Source: Martinezella lusitana (GTDB taxonomy: Bacteria; Pseudomonadota; Alphaproteobacteria; Rhizobiales; Rhizobiaceae). From it: a stretch of DNA of 64,000 bases. The notes below the pieces were generated by a model. It had not been told where the DNA came from. It saw only the letters and a program-made list of their open reading frames with translations, and did no database searches. This document shows, one piece after another, positions 8,384 through 17,740 of the stretch. Made by a program: the position numbers and the translations under genes. Position 1 is the first letter of the stretch. Every line of letters begins with the position of its first letter. The stretch covers positions 372,001-436,000 of the forward strand of contig NZ_JAFEVL010000048.1 of assembly GCF_016901135.1 (NCBI RefSeq), given 5' to 3'.

Positions 8384-9183
8384 CAAGCCCTAAGCCCAAA
8401 ACCCTGCATCAGCCGGCGGGTCGGAAAATCCGGCGCGCCTGACGTGAACATTGCAAAGTCGAAATTGTCGGGATGGACGGCATCGACAGCCTGCGGCACC
8501 AGGCTGCGCGCACGGCGCGCAATCGCCTCGGCCGGATCGAGCCAGTCGACCGGCCAGGGCGCAAGCCTGCGGAAGATGTTGGCCATGAAAGGATAATGCG
8601 TGCAGGCCAGCACGACGATGTCAGTCTTGCGGCCGTCCTTCTCGACGAAGCACTGATCGATCTCTGCAAGTACCGCCTCGTCGGACACCGCATCACCGCG
8701 AATATAGGCTTCCGCCAGACGCGCCAGGTTTTCCGAGCCGACGAGCCGGACATGGCATTGGGTGGCGAAGGACTGGATCAGGTCACGGGTATAGGCGCGC
8801 TTCACCGTCCCCGGCGTCGCTAGTACCGAGACCAGACCGGAGCGGGTTCGCTCCGCCGCCGGCTTGATCGCCGGCACCGTGCCGATGAACGTCATCTGCG
8901 GAAATGCGGCTCGCAGATCTGCGCCCACAAGCGTGAAAGCCGTATTGCAGGCGATGATGCAGACTTCCGGATCGTGTTCGGCGAGCAACTTTCCGAAAAG
9001 ATCGACGATGCGATCCTTCAGTGCCTGTTCTTCCCAGCCGCCGTAGGGAAAGCCGGCATCATCGGCGACATAGATGAAACCGCGTTCCGGCATCAGCACC
9101 CGCGCCTCGCGCAGCACGGTCAGGCCACCGATGCCAGAGTCGAAGACCAGGATGGGTTTCAGCTCATTCGCCACTGCTGTCAT
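8383..9183 (-). CDS. murI: Glutamate racemase
   Basis: 266 residues. MurI interconverts L- and D-glutamate, supplying D-Glu for peptidoglycan. Both catalytic cysteines are present: C79 in ACNTA and C194 in ACTHYP, and the N-terminal FDSGIGG loop carries Asp15/Ser16. The start overlaps the end of trmJ by 20 bases and the stop overlaps the next GNAT start, so the three genes form a tight operon. The overlap makes alternative starts unlikely. Confidence 0.95.
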   Translation of the reverse strand: MTAVANELKPILVFDSGIGGLTVLREARVLMPERGFIYVADDAGFPYGGWEEQALKDRIVDLFGKLLAEHDPEVCIIACNTAFTLVGADLRAAFPQMTFIGTVPAIKPAAERTRSGLVSVLATPGTVKRAYTRDLIQSFATQCHVRLVGSENLARLAEAYIRGDAVSDEAVLAEIDQCFVEKDGRKTDIVVLACTHYPFMANIFRRLAPWPVDWLDPAEAIARRARSLVPQAVDAVHPDNFDFAMFTSGAPDFPTRRLMQGFGLRA

Positions 9184-10006
9184 CGTTCGTGGTTTCCTTG
9201 GATGCGCTGGACGATCGGGGATGGGAACCGCTGCCGCGGGGAGATTTCCGCGTGAAGCGGTCGAGAGACGAGATCACGCCGCGCAAGACGCTGATTTCCT
9301 GTTCGGTAAACGCCCGGCGCGAGAGGACAGCGCGGAGATTGTCGATCATTTTCGGCTTTTTCCCGGCGGGATGGAAATAATTGCGGGCATCCAGCGCCTC
9401 CTCGAGCTGGTCGAAGAGACCGAAAAGCTGATCCTTCGTCGAAGGCCGCTGCTCGATCGCCTGGAAAGGCACGGCGCCGAGATCCTCCATGCCGGACTTC
9501 ATCCACTCATAGGACATCAGCAGCACGGCCTGGGCGATGTTCAGCGAAGCGAAAGCGGGATTGACGGGAAACGTCACGATCTCGTCGGCGAGCGCCACCT
9601 CCTCATTCGTCAGGCCCCAGCGCTCGCGCCCGAAGAGGATGCCGGTGCCCTCGCCGGCCTTGAATCGCGCACGAAGCGTCTCTGCCGCCACGACAGGTGA
9701 ACGGACCGGCTTGTAGCCGTCGCGCTCGCGTGCCGTCGTCGCATAGACGAAATTGAGATCGGCGACCGCCTGCTCCAGCGTGTCGTAGACCTTCGTCGCC
9801 TCGATGATGTGATCGGCCTTCGAAGCGGTCGCTTGCGCTCTCTCGTTCGGCCAGCCGTCGCGCGGATTGACAAGACGCAGCTCGGCCAGGCCGAAATTCG
9901 CCATGGCCCGCGCCACCATGCCGATATTCTCGCCCATCTGCGGCTCGACCAGAATGACGGCCGGCCCTTCGGCCAGAAGTAGACGCTCGCTGTTCGTGCC
10001 TGCCAT
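9164..10006 (-). CDS. trmJ: tRNA 2'-O-ribose methyltransferase TrmJ (SpoU family)
   Basis: 280 residues of the SPOUT class. The knot motifs are GENIGMVARAMANFG near the N-terminus, GILFGRERWGLTNEEV in the middle and LNIAQAVLLMSYEW after it, all typical for TrmJ, which methylates the ribose at position 32 of tRNAs using S-adenosylmethionine. The C-terminal extension (about 160-260) is also TrmJ-like, followed by a Ser-rich tail. Start ATG is preceded by GGAGATAAAGCGTC. It heads the trmJ-murI-GNAT operon. Related SpoU proteins acting on other RNAs cannot be fully excluded. Confidence 0.88.
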   Translation of the reverse strand: MAGTNSERLLLAEGPAVILVEPQMGENIGMVARAMANFGLAELRLVNPRDGWPNERAQATASKADHIIEATKVYDTLEQAVADLNFVYATTARERDGYKPVRSPVVAAETLRARFKAGEGTGILFGRERWGLTNEEVALADEIVTFPVNPAFASLNIAQAVLLMSYEWMKSGMEDLGAVPFQAIEQRPSTKDQLFGLFDQLEEALDARNYFHPAGKKPKMIDNLRAVLSRRAFTEQEISVLRGVISSLDRFTRKSPRGSGSHPRSSSASKETTNDDSSGE

Positions 10007-10119
10007 GACGCTTTATCTCCGCGCGCGAACCCTGTCCGCGCAAATCACGGTCGCAATAGCGAGACACCAGCCGATCGGCAAGGTTTTTGAGCGCCGGCGC
10101 CGCGACGAACCCTCCCCGA

Positions 10120-10704
10120 CTATTGCGGATTGGCCGGCTTCTGCTGATCGGAAGGCTGCTGTTGCTGCTGCTTGACGAGATCCTGCATAACTGACTTCAG
10201 CGAGCTCGGATTGCCATTGTCGTCGATCGTGATGATGTCGTCGATGACCGGTCTTCCGGCCTCCTGGATGACTTCGAAGCGGACCGTGGTCGTCTTCTGG
10301 TAGTCGGCGTCCGATCCCATGCAGGTGGCTTTCTTGAATGTCGCCAGCACTTCCGTCACATCGCCTTTCGGCGGCTGTCCAGCAAGCTTCATGTCCTCCA
10401 GCGGACAGGCATCCTGCGCGTTGACGATGACGTCATAGTCGAACGGCGAGATCCCGTCCTCGTCGGCTGCGGGAAACTGCGCCGCCGCCTGATATTTGGC
10501 AGCAAAATCCTTGCTGTAGAGATCCTTGAGCTTGCTATCGTCGAAAATATCCTGCCAGTCGCTGTCCCCGCCTGCCCAGTTCGAGACGGTGGCATCCATG
10601 ATGATCTTGACCGGAGCCGTCGCATCGGCCGCAAGCGCCATATTCGCCCCGAACGAGACCTGAAGGAGTGTGAAGACAAGCGCGGATGCGGCAAATTTCT
10701 GCAT
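10120..10704 (-). CDS. Secreted protein of unknown function, Gln-rich C-terminus
   Basis: 194 residues from the ATG at 10704; the open frame continues 59 codons upstream, but this ATG begins a clean signal peptide (MQKFAASALVFTLLQVSF then GANMALA-ADA) with cleavage after about residue 25. The mature part has two cysteines (in DACPLED and ATCMGSD) that could form a disulfide and ends in a run of five glutamines plus a Pro/Gln tail. The fold is not recognised; a small periplasmic domain similar to DUF3828-type proteins is possible but unproven. It is transcribed toward trmJ across a gap of 113 bases. Confidence 0.72.
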   Translation of the reverse strand: MQKFAASALVFTLLQVSFGANMALAADATAPVKIIMDATVSNWAGGDSDWQDIFDDSKLKDLYSKDFAAKYQAAAQFPAADEDGISPFDYDVIVNAQDACPLEDMKLAGQPPKGDVTEVLATFKKATCMGSDADYQKTTTVRFEVIQEAGRPVIDDIITIDDNGNPSSLKSVMQDLVKQQQQQPSDQQKPANPQ

Positions 10705-10961
10705 GATATGATTCCGTTGCGACAGGCAAAACATGGGCGACATTAGACGCATCCACCGCTTTGGCAATGGTCCCGATTTTGAAAACCACCCGTCGGACTG
10801 AAGCTGCACTGATAAGATTATGACGATTTCAAATGCCGTCTTTGTGGGCGTTCTCGGCTTATATATTCTTTTTATAAGCAAGGCCGGGTCTTCATATCGA
10901 ATAGATATATGCGGTTTGCTATCCGATATGCGGCGAAGACAATTTCGCCGAGGGGGACATC

Positions 10962-11237
10962 ATGTCGCGTGGCCTGTTGGTATTCGTGCTGCAGACATTT
11001 GTCTGCCTCGCAGTTGCATTGCTCGGCGCATGGACATTGTTCCGGCCCAAAAGCTTTCAGGCCTTCGTGCACGAAAATTTTGGAATTTTTCCAAGCGTAA
11101 AGCCAGGTATTCAATCGATAACTATCCTCATAAGGCTCTCTTCGGCTTTTTTTCTGTGGTACGCCTATATGCTGGCGCAGGCCTTCGGTGCCGAAATTCT
11201 CTTTCTCGTTCATATTGTTCAACACCTGGCTGGTTGA
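10962..11237 (+). CDS. Small membrane protein of unknown function
   Basis: 91 residues. A strong ribosome binding site (GAGGGGG, five bases from the ATG) supports translation. There are two hydrophobic segments, about residues 4-26 (LLVFVLQTFVCLAVALLGAW) and 55-85 (ITILIRLSSAFFLWYAYMLA), joined by a short loop with RPKSFQAF. It is probably an inner-membrane protein with both ends on one side. It lies divergently from the secreted protein gene and 178 bases upstream of icd. No family is recognised. Confidence 0.6.
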   Translation: MSRGLLVFVLQTFVCLAVALLGAWTLFRPKSFQAFVHENFGIFPSVKPGIQSITILIRLSSAFFLWYAYMLAQAFGAEILFLVHIVQHLAG

Positions 11238-11325
11238 CCCTGACATCGAAAAGTCGACCGCTCACCGGAAGGTGCCATGAAGCGGATGTGATGAGCAAAA
11301 ACGCCGCCTTAGCGCCGCTTTGGCT

Positions 11326-11353
11326 TTGCGTTCGGAACTTGCGATGCTATAGC
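11326..11353 (+). promoter_or_regulatory. Possible sigma70 promoter for icd
   Basis: TTGCGT and TATAGC separated by 16 bases, about 60 bases upstream of the icd start. The spacing is acceptable but the match is only moderate. Confidence 0.3.
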
Positions 11354-11415
11354 GCTCGAGACTTCATATCACTCACGGGGACATGCGCCCCCATCAGCTT
11401 AAACGAGGCAGAAGC

Positions 11416-12630
11416 ATGAAGAAGATCAAGGTCGCTAACCCCGTTGCCGATCTCGATGGCGACGAGATGACTCGCATCATCTGGCAGTTTATCAAAGACA
11501 AACTGATCTACCCCTACCTCGATATCGATATCGACTATTACGACCTCTCGGTCGAAAACCGCGATGCGACCAACGACCAGGTCACCGTCGACGCCGCCAA
11601 CGCCATCAAGAAGCACGGCGTCGGCATCAAGTGCGCGACGATCACGCCGGATGAAGACCGCGTCAAGGAATTCAACCTCAAGCAGATGTGGAAGAGCCCG
11701 AACGGCACGATCCGCAACATCCTCGGCGGCGTCATCTTCCGCGAGCCGATCATCTGCAAGAACGTACCCCGCCTGGTTCCGGGCTGGACCAAGCCGATCG
11801 TCGTCGGCCGTCATGCCTTCGGCGACCAGTACCGCGCCACCGACTTCAAATTCCCCGGCAAGGGCAAGCTGACCATCAAGTTCGTCGGCGAAGACGGCAC
11901 GGTCATTGAAAGGGACGTCTTCGACGCCCCCGGCGCCGGCGTTGCTATGGCCATGTACAACCTCGACGAATCGATCCGCGAATTCGCTCGTGCGTCGATG
12001 ATGTACGGCCTGATGCGCAAGTGGCCGGTCTATCTGTCGACCAAGAACACCATCCTCAAGGCCTATGACGGCCGCTTCAAGGACATCTTCGAAGAAGTCT
12101 ACCAGAGCGAATTCAAGGCTCAGTTCGACGAAGCCGGCATCACCTATGAGCACCGTCTGATCGACGACATGGTCGCCTCCGCGCTGAAATGGTCCGGCGG
12201 CTATGTGTGGGCCTGCAAGAACTACGACGGCGACGTCCAGTCCGACACGGTTGCTCAGGGCTTCGGCTCACTCGGCCTGATGACCTCGGTTCTCTTGACG
12301 CCTGATGGCAAGACGGTTGAAGCCGAAGCTGCGCACGGCACGGTCACCCGCCACTATCGCCAGCACCAGAAGGGCCAGGAGACATCGACCAACTCGATCG
12401 CCTCGATCTTCGCCTGGACCCGTGGTCTCGCGCATCGCGCCAAGCTCGACGACAATGCCGAACTCGCCAAGTTCGCCGCAACGCTCGAAACCGTCTGCGT
12501 CGACACGGTAGAATCCGGCTTCATGACCAAGGATCTGGCCCTGCTCATCGGCCCGGATCAGCCGTGGCTGTCGACCACCGCCTTCCTCGACAAGATCGAC
12601 GAGAACCTCCAGAAGGCCATGGCCGCTTAA
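11416..12630 (+). CDS. icd: NADP-dependent isocitrate dehydrogenase
   Basis: 404 residues, the length of the eukaryote-like (type II) homodimeric NADP-IDH found in rhizobia rather than the E. coli type. It decarboxylates isocitrate to 2-oxoglutarate and makes NADPH in the TCA cycle. Typical blocks are NPVADLDGDEMTRIIW at the N-terminus, KSPNGTIRNILGG (substrate-binding serine region), STKNTILKAYDGRFKD and EAAHGTVTRHYRQHQ. The start MKKIKVANP is taken because it begins the conserved sequence and has GAGGCAGAAGC in front; 11 upstream codons are open but unsupported. The gene is monocistronic, with a strong terminator after it. Confidence 0.97.
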   Translation: MKKIKVANPVADLDGDEMTRIIWQFIKDKLIYPYLDIDIDYYDLSVENRDATNDQVTVDAANAIKKHGVGIKCATITPDEDRVKEFNLKQMWKSPNGTIRNILGGVIFREPIICKNVPRLVPGWTKPIVVGRHAFGDQYRATDFKFPGKGKLTIKFVGEDGTVIERDVFDAPGAGVAMAMYNLDESIREFARASMMYGLMRKWPVYLSTKNTILKAYDGRFKDIFEEVYQSEFKAQFDEAGITYEHRLIDDMVASALKWSGGYVWACKNYDGDVQSDTVAQGFGSLGLMTSVLLTPDGKTVEAEAAHGTVTRHYRQHQKGQETSTNSIASIFAWTRGLAHRAKLDDNAELAKFAATLETVCVDTVESGFMTKDLALLIGPDQPWLSTTAFLDKIDENLQKAMAA

Positions 12631-12654
12631 GCCTCGCCGACATCGGAACCTGCG

Positions 12655-12680
12655 AAAACCCGGCCTCAAAGCCGGGTTTT
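12655..12680 (+). terminator. Rho-independent terminator of icd
   Basis: A 10-base perfect stem (AAAACCCGGC with GCCGGGTTTT) and a 6-base loop, followed by CTTTTG, 24 bases after the icd stop. Confidence 0.85.
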
Positions 12681-12746
12681 CTTTTGCCTTGAACTTGCTG
12701 CCGAACTAGACCGATGGCAAGAATGCACCGACCAAGGGAGGGTCTT

Positions 12747-13373
12747 ATGACTGAGGAACTCGTTTTCTACACCAATCCCATGTCACGCGGCCGCATCGCC
12801 CGCTGGATGCTGGAGGAAATCGGCCAGCCCTATCGCACCGAATATCTCGATTTCGGCACGACGATGAAGGCGCCCGATTATCTCTCGGTGAATCCCATGG
12901 GCAAGGTGCCGGCGATCAAGCACGGCGATACCATCGTCACCGAGGGCGCGGCCATCTGCGCCTATCTGGCAGAGACCTTTCCGCAGGCCGGTCTCGCGCC
13001 GACGGCAGCCGAGCGCGGCCGTTATTTCCGCTGGATGTTCTTTGCAGCCGGGCCATTTGAAATGGCGGTCACCAATCGCGCCCTCGGCTTTGATATCCCG
13101 CCGGAACGCCTGCGCATGGCCGGCTGCGGCAGCTTCGCCAATGTGCTGGATACGATCGAGCAGGCAGTCTCAGCATCGCCTTTCATCGCCGGCGACCGTT
13201 TCACGGCCGCCGACGTCTATGTCGGCTCGCATGTCGGTTATGGGCTGAATTTCGGGACGATCGAAAAGCGGCCGGCCTTCATCGACTATTGGACCCGCGT
13301 GACCGATCGCGACGCCTATCGCCGCGGCAATGAGATCGATAACGCCGCAATGCCGAAGCAGGCAAATGGCTGA
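12747..13373 (+). CDS. Glutathione S-transferase family protein
   Basis: 208 residues with the two-domain GST layout. The thioredoxin-like N-terminal domain includes the potential active site region TNPMSRGRIARWMLEE and the cis-Pro/substrate motif NPMGKVPAIKHGD, then EGAAICAYLAETFP; an all-helical C-terminal domain follows from about residue 85 (SPFIAGDRFTAADVYVGS). It probably conjugates glutathione to an electrophile or acts as a peroxidase; the substrate is unknown. Start ATG has GGGAGGGTCTT directly upstream. The gene is just after the icd terminator, so it needs its own promoter. Confidence 0.88.
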   Translation: MTEELVFYTNPMSRGRIARWMLEEIGQPYRTEYLDFGTTMKAPDYLSVNPMGKVPAIKHGDTIVTEGAAICAYLAETFPQAGLAPTAAERGRYFRWMFFAAGPFEMAVTNRALGFDIPPERLRMAGCGSFANVLDTIEQAVSASPFIAGDRFTAADVYVGSHVGYGLNFGTIEKRPAFIDYWTRVTDRDAYRRGNEIDNAAMPKQANG

Positions 13374-13419
13374 AAAGCCAAGGCTCTACAGCCATTCTCT
13401 CGTGTGAAGCATCATGCCG

Positions 13420-14271
13420 CTATTGAAGCGGCATATAGATATCGGTCAGCAATTCCGTTGGCGGCACCTCGCGCGGATTGTTGAGATATTCCTCGAACAT
13501 GACAGCGTCGCGCAGTTGCCGGCCGGAGGCCGGCAGCCATTCTGCATAGAGCCACTGATATGCCTTGTACATATCGGCATAGGGTCCCTTGTGCCGCAAT
13601 ACGGCATATTCGCCACCATCGACGGTCCGTCGCTCCAGCGGAGCCTCGGCGGCAAACTCCTCGCTCGCATTGACGCAGGCGTAGGAGTGCAGTTTCTCGG
13701 CCGCAACGACGTCCGGATCGTCGAGATAGACACCGATCATCCGCATATCGGGCTTGGCGAGGCCGCGAGCATAGAGCGTGCCGAACAGGGTTTCGAAAGC
13801 CTGGCCGATCTGCATGTAGGGGCCGGTATGGGAAACCCCTATCAGCGAGAGCGAGGGAATGGTGCGAAGCGTAACGTCGAACATGAGCCTGATCCTTCCT
13901 TGGGTGCTGGGTTCGAAGATCGTGTGGCTTCCCTCATTCCGATATCGCGCCGGCGGCATGCCGTAGACGGATTTGAAGATGCGATTGAACGACTGGAGAT
14001 TGGGATAGCCCGACCGCTTTGCAATGTCGCTGACGACAAGATCGGTGTTGACGAGATCGCCGGCGGCACGGTGTAGCCGCAACCGCTTGACGGTCGCGGC
14101 CGCCGTCTCGCCGTAGATCGCCCGATAGATCCTGTGCCAGTGATAGCTGGACATGCAGGCGATCTCGGCAAGTCTCTCCATGTCGAGCTCTTCATCCAGA
14201 TGCTCGTGGATATAGGCAGAAACCCGCCGCAGACGGGTTTCATAAAGCGCCCATGCCGTTTCGCCGTTCAT
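13420..14271 (-). CDS. AraC family regulator with GyrI-like effector domain
   Basis: 283 residues. The N-terminal 105 residues hold two helix-turn-helix units of the AraC/XylS type (RLAEIACMSSYHWHRIYRAIYG and VVSDIAKRSGYPNLQSFNRI, ending FKSVYGMPPARYR). The C-terminal part from about 125 (MFDVTLRTIPSLSLIGVSHTGPY) is a GyrI-like/SOUL-type small-molecule binding domain, the Rob/SoxS-like arrangement with DNA binding at the front. It probably responds to a hydrophobic drug or metabolite. The start at 14271 has AGGGGGCTGAG upstream; an in-frame ATG at 14325 lacks one. Its targets are not obvious from the neighbours. Confidence 0.88.
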   Translation of the reverse strand: MNGETAWALYETRLRRVSAYIHEHLDEELDMERLAEIACMSSYHWHRIYRAIYGETAAATVKRLRLHRAAGDLVNTDLVVSDIAKRSGYPNLQSFNRIFKSVYGMPPARYRNEGSHTIFEPSTQGRIRLMFDVTLRTIPSLSLIGVSHTGPYMQIGQAFETLFGTLYARGLAKPDMRMIGVYLDDPDVVAAEKLHSYACVNASEEFAAEAPLERRTVDGGEYAVLRHKGPYADMYKAYQWLYAEWLPASGRQLRDAVMFEEYLNNPREVPPTELLTDIYMPLQ

Positions 14272-14352
14272 CTCAGCCCCCTTGCAAATCGATCGGCCCC
14301 AAGGAACCATATCCCGATTTGACAAATCCTGCGGAGTTGGATGGATGCGGAA

Positions 14353-14853
14353 CTATTCGGTGGGGGTGGATACGCCCCGACGGTTGATGAGCTCAACTAG
14401 TTGGTAAGCATAGAGTTTGGTGCCTACTTGGCTGACGAAGAACTCGGAATCTCCATAGAACGGTCTGTTGATCTTTGCGAACCAACTCGTCTTCAGTTGC
14501 CTTGCTTTATCCTCACGGATCTTCAACCGGACGCCCTCGCTCCTTTTGAAGTATTGAACCTTCGCACCGACGATATCATTCCAGGGAATACGTTCCTTCC
14601 CGATATCTGAGGCGATAAGGCCCTCGGGAGAAAAATCAAACGCCAAGCGCCCGTTAAGCGCCTTGGATACGCAAACGGGCACCAACACTAGAAATATCGC
14701 AGTCCCCAGAATTCCGATAAAAAGAAGATAGCTGCCTAAACCTTCGCTACAATAACCAAGGTACGCCAAGAACGCCATAAAGGCGCCTCCCCCAAAAACA
14801 AAGAGCAATCCTTGAATAGCAGATGAGCGCGAGCGGTATAATATCACGTTCAC
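14353..14853 (-). CDS. Two-TM membrane protein with PH-like cytoplasmic part
   Basis: 166 residues from a GTG start (AGGAG four bases upstream); a TTG at 14883 in frame has no site. Two hydrophobic segments (about residues 10-32 and 37-62) are followed by a soluble region of about 95 residues with the pattern LAFDFSPEGLIASD, IPWNDIVGAKV and VRLKIREDKARQLK. This resembles the small PH-like domain of STM3941-type membrane proteins, but that match is tentative. The gene is clearly richer in A+T than alaS beside it and ends just before the AraC regulator start region, so it may be a later insertion at this site. Confidence 0.65.
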   Translation of the reverse strand: MNVILYRSRSSAIQGLLFVFGGGAFMAFLAYLGYCSEGLGSYLLFIGILGTAIFLVLVPVCVSKALNGRLAFDFSPEGLIASDIGKERIPWNDIVGAKVQYFKRSEGVRLKIREDKARQLKTSWFAKINRPFYGDSEFFVSQVGTKLYAYQLVELINRRGVSTPTE

Positions 14854-14910
14854 GAAGCTCCTGTGCCGCTGCCGTTGGGCCAACGGCCCAACCTAGCACG
14901 ACTGCAACCC

Positions 14911-17568
14911 TTAAGAGAGTGCAGCAGCAACCGCCTCGATCGCCTCATCCGCCTTGGCACCATCCGGGCCGCCGGCCTGCGCCATGTCGGGACGACCGCC
15001 GCCACCCTTGCCGCCAAGAGCGGCAGAGGCGATGCGGACGAGATCGACGGCGCTGAAGCGACCGGTCAGATCCTCGGTGACGGCAACGACGGCGCTGGCC
15101 TTGCCATCCTCGGAAACGCCGATCAGCGCAACGACGCCGGAGCCGAGGCTTGCCTTGCCCTCATCCGCCAGCCCCTTAAGATCCTTGGGGTCGACGCCGG
15201 AAATGGCTTTGCCGAGGAACTTGACGCCACCGACATCGCGCACCGCATCGACAGAACCGCCCTGACCGCCGCCCATGGCGAGCTTGCGCTTGGCATCGGC
15301 CAGTTCACGCTCCAGCTTGCGGCGCTCGTCCATCAAGGTTTCGACGCGCGAAACGACATCACCAGGCTGAACCTTCAGTGCCGAGGCGAGGCTCTTCACG
15401 CGCTCGTCCTGCTCGGCAAGATAATCACGCGCGGATTCGCCTGTCACGGCTTCGATACGGCGCACGCCGGCGCCGACGGCGCTGTCGCCAAGAATGCGCA
15501 CGAGACCGATCTGGCCGGTGGCAGATACGTGCGTTCCGCCGCAAAGCTCGATGGAATAGGGCTTGCCGGCCTTGGCGCCGCGCACGCCCTGCCCCATGGA
15601 TACGACGCGAACTTCGTCGCCGTATTTCTCGCCGAACAGCGCCATCGCGCCTTCCGCGATCGCATCGTCGACGCTCATCAGGCGGGTCGTAACCGGCGAA
15701 TTCTGCAGAACGATCTCGTTCGCCATATCCTCGACGATCTTCAGCTCGTCGGCAGACATCGGCTTCGGATGCGAGACGTCGAAGCGCAGTCGCTCAGGCG
15801 CGACCAGCGAACCTTTCTGGGCAACGTGGGTGCCGAGCACTTCGCGCAGGGCCTCATGCAGCAGGTGGGTCGCCGAATGGTTGGCGCGCAGGCGCGAGCG
15901 CCTTGCGTGATCGACCGTCAGCACGACAGCGTCGCCCACCTTGATCGTGCCTTCCGAAACCTCGGCGGCATGAACGAAAAGGCCCTCGCCCTTCTTCAGG
16001 GTGTCGCCGACATCAAGCTTCGCGTTGTCGCCGGAGATGACACCGGTATCGCCCATCTGGCCACCGGACTCGCCGTAGAACGGCGTCTGGTTGACGACGA
16101 TCTGCACCTTGTCGCCGGCAGAAGCACTGTCGACGGCAACGCCATCCCTAACGATCGCCTGGATGACAGCCTCGGCAGATTCCGTATCGTAGCCGAGAAA
16201 CTCGGTGGCGCCGAACTTTTCCTTGAGCTCGAACCAGATGGTCTCGGTCGCCTTGTCACCTGAGCCGGTCCAGTGCGAACGCGCCTCGGCCTTCTGCCGC
16301 TCCATGGCATCGGTGAAGCTGGAAATATCGACACCGATGCCGCGAGCGCGCAGCGCATCCTGCGTCAAGTCGAGCGGGAAGCCATAGGTATCATAGAGCT
16401 TGAAGGCGGTTTCGCCGTCCAGGCTGTCGCCCTTGTGCAGGTCCGACGTCGCGTCCGACAGAAGCGACAGGCCGCGCTCCAGCGTCTTGCGAAAGCGGGT
16501 TTCCTCGAGCTTCAGCGTCTCGGAGGTCAGTGCTTCGGCGCGTACCAGCTCGGGATAGGCGCGGCCCATCTGCTGGATGAGCGTCGGCAGCAGCTTCCAC
16601 ATCAGCGGCTCCTTGGCGCCGAGCAGCTGAGCATGGCGCATGGCGCGACGCATGATGCGGCGAAGCACGTAGCCACGGCCTTCATTCGACGGCAGCACGC
16701 CGTCGGCAACCAGGAATGCCGAGGAACGCAGATGGTCGGCGATGACACGATGGCTGGCGCGATGTTCGCCCTCCGCCTTCACGCCGGTCGCCTCTTCCGA
16801 GGCTTCGATCAGCGCGCGGAAGAGATCGATGTCGTAATTGTCGTGCTTGCCCTGCAGCACGGCGGCAACGCGCTCGAGACCCATGCCGGTGTCGATCGAC
16901 GGACGCGGCAGGTCGACCCGCTCCTGCTTGCTGATCTGCTCGAACTGCATGAAGACGAGATTCCAGATCTCGATGAAGCGGTCGCCATCCTCTTCGGCCG
17001 AGCCGGGAGGGCCGCCCCAGATATGATCGCCGTGGTCGTAGAAGATCTCCGAACAGGGACCGCAGGGGCCGGTATCGCCCATCGCCCAGAAATTGTCGCT
17101 GGTGGCAATGCGGATGATCTTGTCGTCCGAGAGGCCCGCGATCTTCTTCCAGAGATTATAGGCGTCGTCGTCGGTGTGGTAGACCGTGACAAGCAGGCGC
17201 TTGGCATCGAGGCCGAATTCCTTGGTGATTAGGTTCCAGGCAAGCTCGATGGCGCGCTCCTTGAAATAGTCGCCAAAGGAGAAATTGCCGAGCATTTCGA
17301 AGAAGGTATGATGGCGAGCTGTGTAGCCGACATTGTCGAGGTCGTTATGCTTGCCACCGGCGCGCACGCATTTCTGCGCCGTCGACGCCGTCGTATAGGG
17401 CCGCTGCTCCAGTCCGGTGAAAACGTTCTTGAACTGCACCATGCCGGCATTGGTGAACATCAATGTCGGATCGTTGCGCGGCACCAGCGGGCTCGACGGC
17501 ACGATCTCGTGGCCGTTTTTCTTAAAATAGTCGAGGAAGGTCGACCGGATTTCATTCACACCGCTCAT
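14911..17568 (-). CDS. alaS: Alanyl-tRNA synthetase
   Basis: 885 residues, full length. It charges tRNA-Ala and edits mischarged Ser/Gly. The class II catalytic domain starts with NEIRSTFLDYFKKNGHEIVPSS and contains the motif 2 region TARHHTFFEMLGNFSFGDYF. The editing domain holds NHSATHLLHEAL and the zinc-binding CGGTHVSATGQIG, and the C-terminal oligomerisation domain ends in the Gly-rich KGGGGRPDMAQAGG. The ATG at 17568 begins the conserved sequence and has GAAGGGCCCAAT before it; an upstream in-frame ATG at 17607 is unsupported. The order recA-alaS on one strand is conserved in many bacteria, but a terminator hairpin separates them here. Confidence 0.97.
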   Translation of the reverse strand: MSGVNEIRSTFLDYFKKNGHEIVPSSPLVPRNDPTLMFTNAGMVQFKNVFTGLEQRPYTTASTAQKCVRAGGKHNDLDNVGYTARHHTFFEMLGNFSFGDYFKERAIELAWNLITKEFGLDAKRLLVTVYHTDDDAYNLWKKIAGLSDDKIIRIATSDNFWAMGDTGPCGPCSEIFYDHGDHIWGGPPGSAEEDGDRFIEIWNLVFMQFEQISKQERVDLPRPSIDTGMGLERVAAVLQGKHDNYDIDLFRALIEASEEATGVKAEGEHRASHRVIADHLRSSAFLVADGVLPSNEGRGYVLRRIMRRAMRHAQLLGAKEPLMWKLLPTLIQQMGRAYPELVRAEALTSETLKLEETRFRKTLERGLSLLSDATSDLHKGDSLDGETAFKLYDTYGFPLDLTQDALRARGIGVDISSFTDAMERQKAEARSHWTGSGDKATETIWFELKEKFGATEFLGYDTESAEAVIQAIVRDGVAVDSASAGDKVQIVVNQTPFYGESGGQMGDTGVISGDNAKLDVGDTLKKGEGLFVHAAEVSEGTIKVGDAVVLTVDHARRSRLRANHSATHLLHEALREVLGTHVAQKGSLVAPERLRFDVSHPKPMSADELKIVEDMANEIVLQNSPVTTRLMSVDDAIAEGAMALFGEKYGDEVRVVSMGQGVRGAKAGKPYSIELCGGTHVSATGQIGLVRILGDSAVGAGVRRIEAVTGESARDYLAEQDERVKSLASALKVQPGDVVSRVETLMDERRKLERELADAKRKLAMGGGQGGSVDAVRDVGGVKFLGKAISGVDPKDLKGLADEGKASLGSGVVALIGVSEDGKASAVVAVTEDLTGRFSAVDLVRIASAALGGKGGGGRPDMAQAGGPDGAKADEAIEAVAAALS

Positions 17569-17656
17569 ATTGGGCCCTTCAGTACTGCCATCAGCAACTT
17601 GCGTCAAAGTCAGTGGCTTTTATCGTTCGCTCCCGGCCCTGTCCAGCCGCACGAAC

Positions 17657-17696
17657 AAAACCGGCCGCACATCCCTTGGACAATGCGGCCGGTTTT
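17657..17696 (-). terminator. Terminator hairpin of recA
   Basis: A 13-base perfect inverted repeat (AAAACCGGCCGCA with TGCGGCCGGTTTT) around a 14-base loop, ending in TTTTG on the minus strand, between the recA stop and the alaS start. Confidence 0.75.
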
Positions 17697-17740
17697 GAAT
17701 TTTGGTCTTATATCAGGCCCGGGATCGCTCCCGGAAATCG

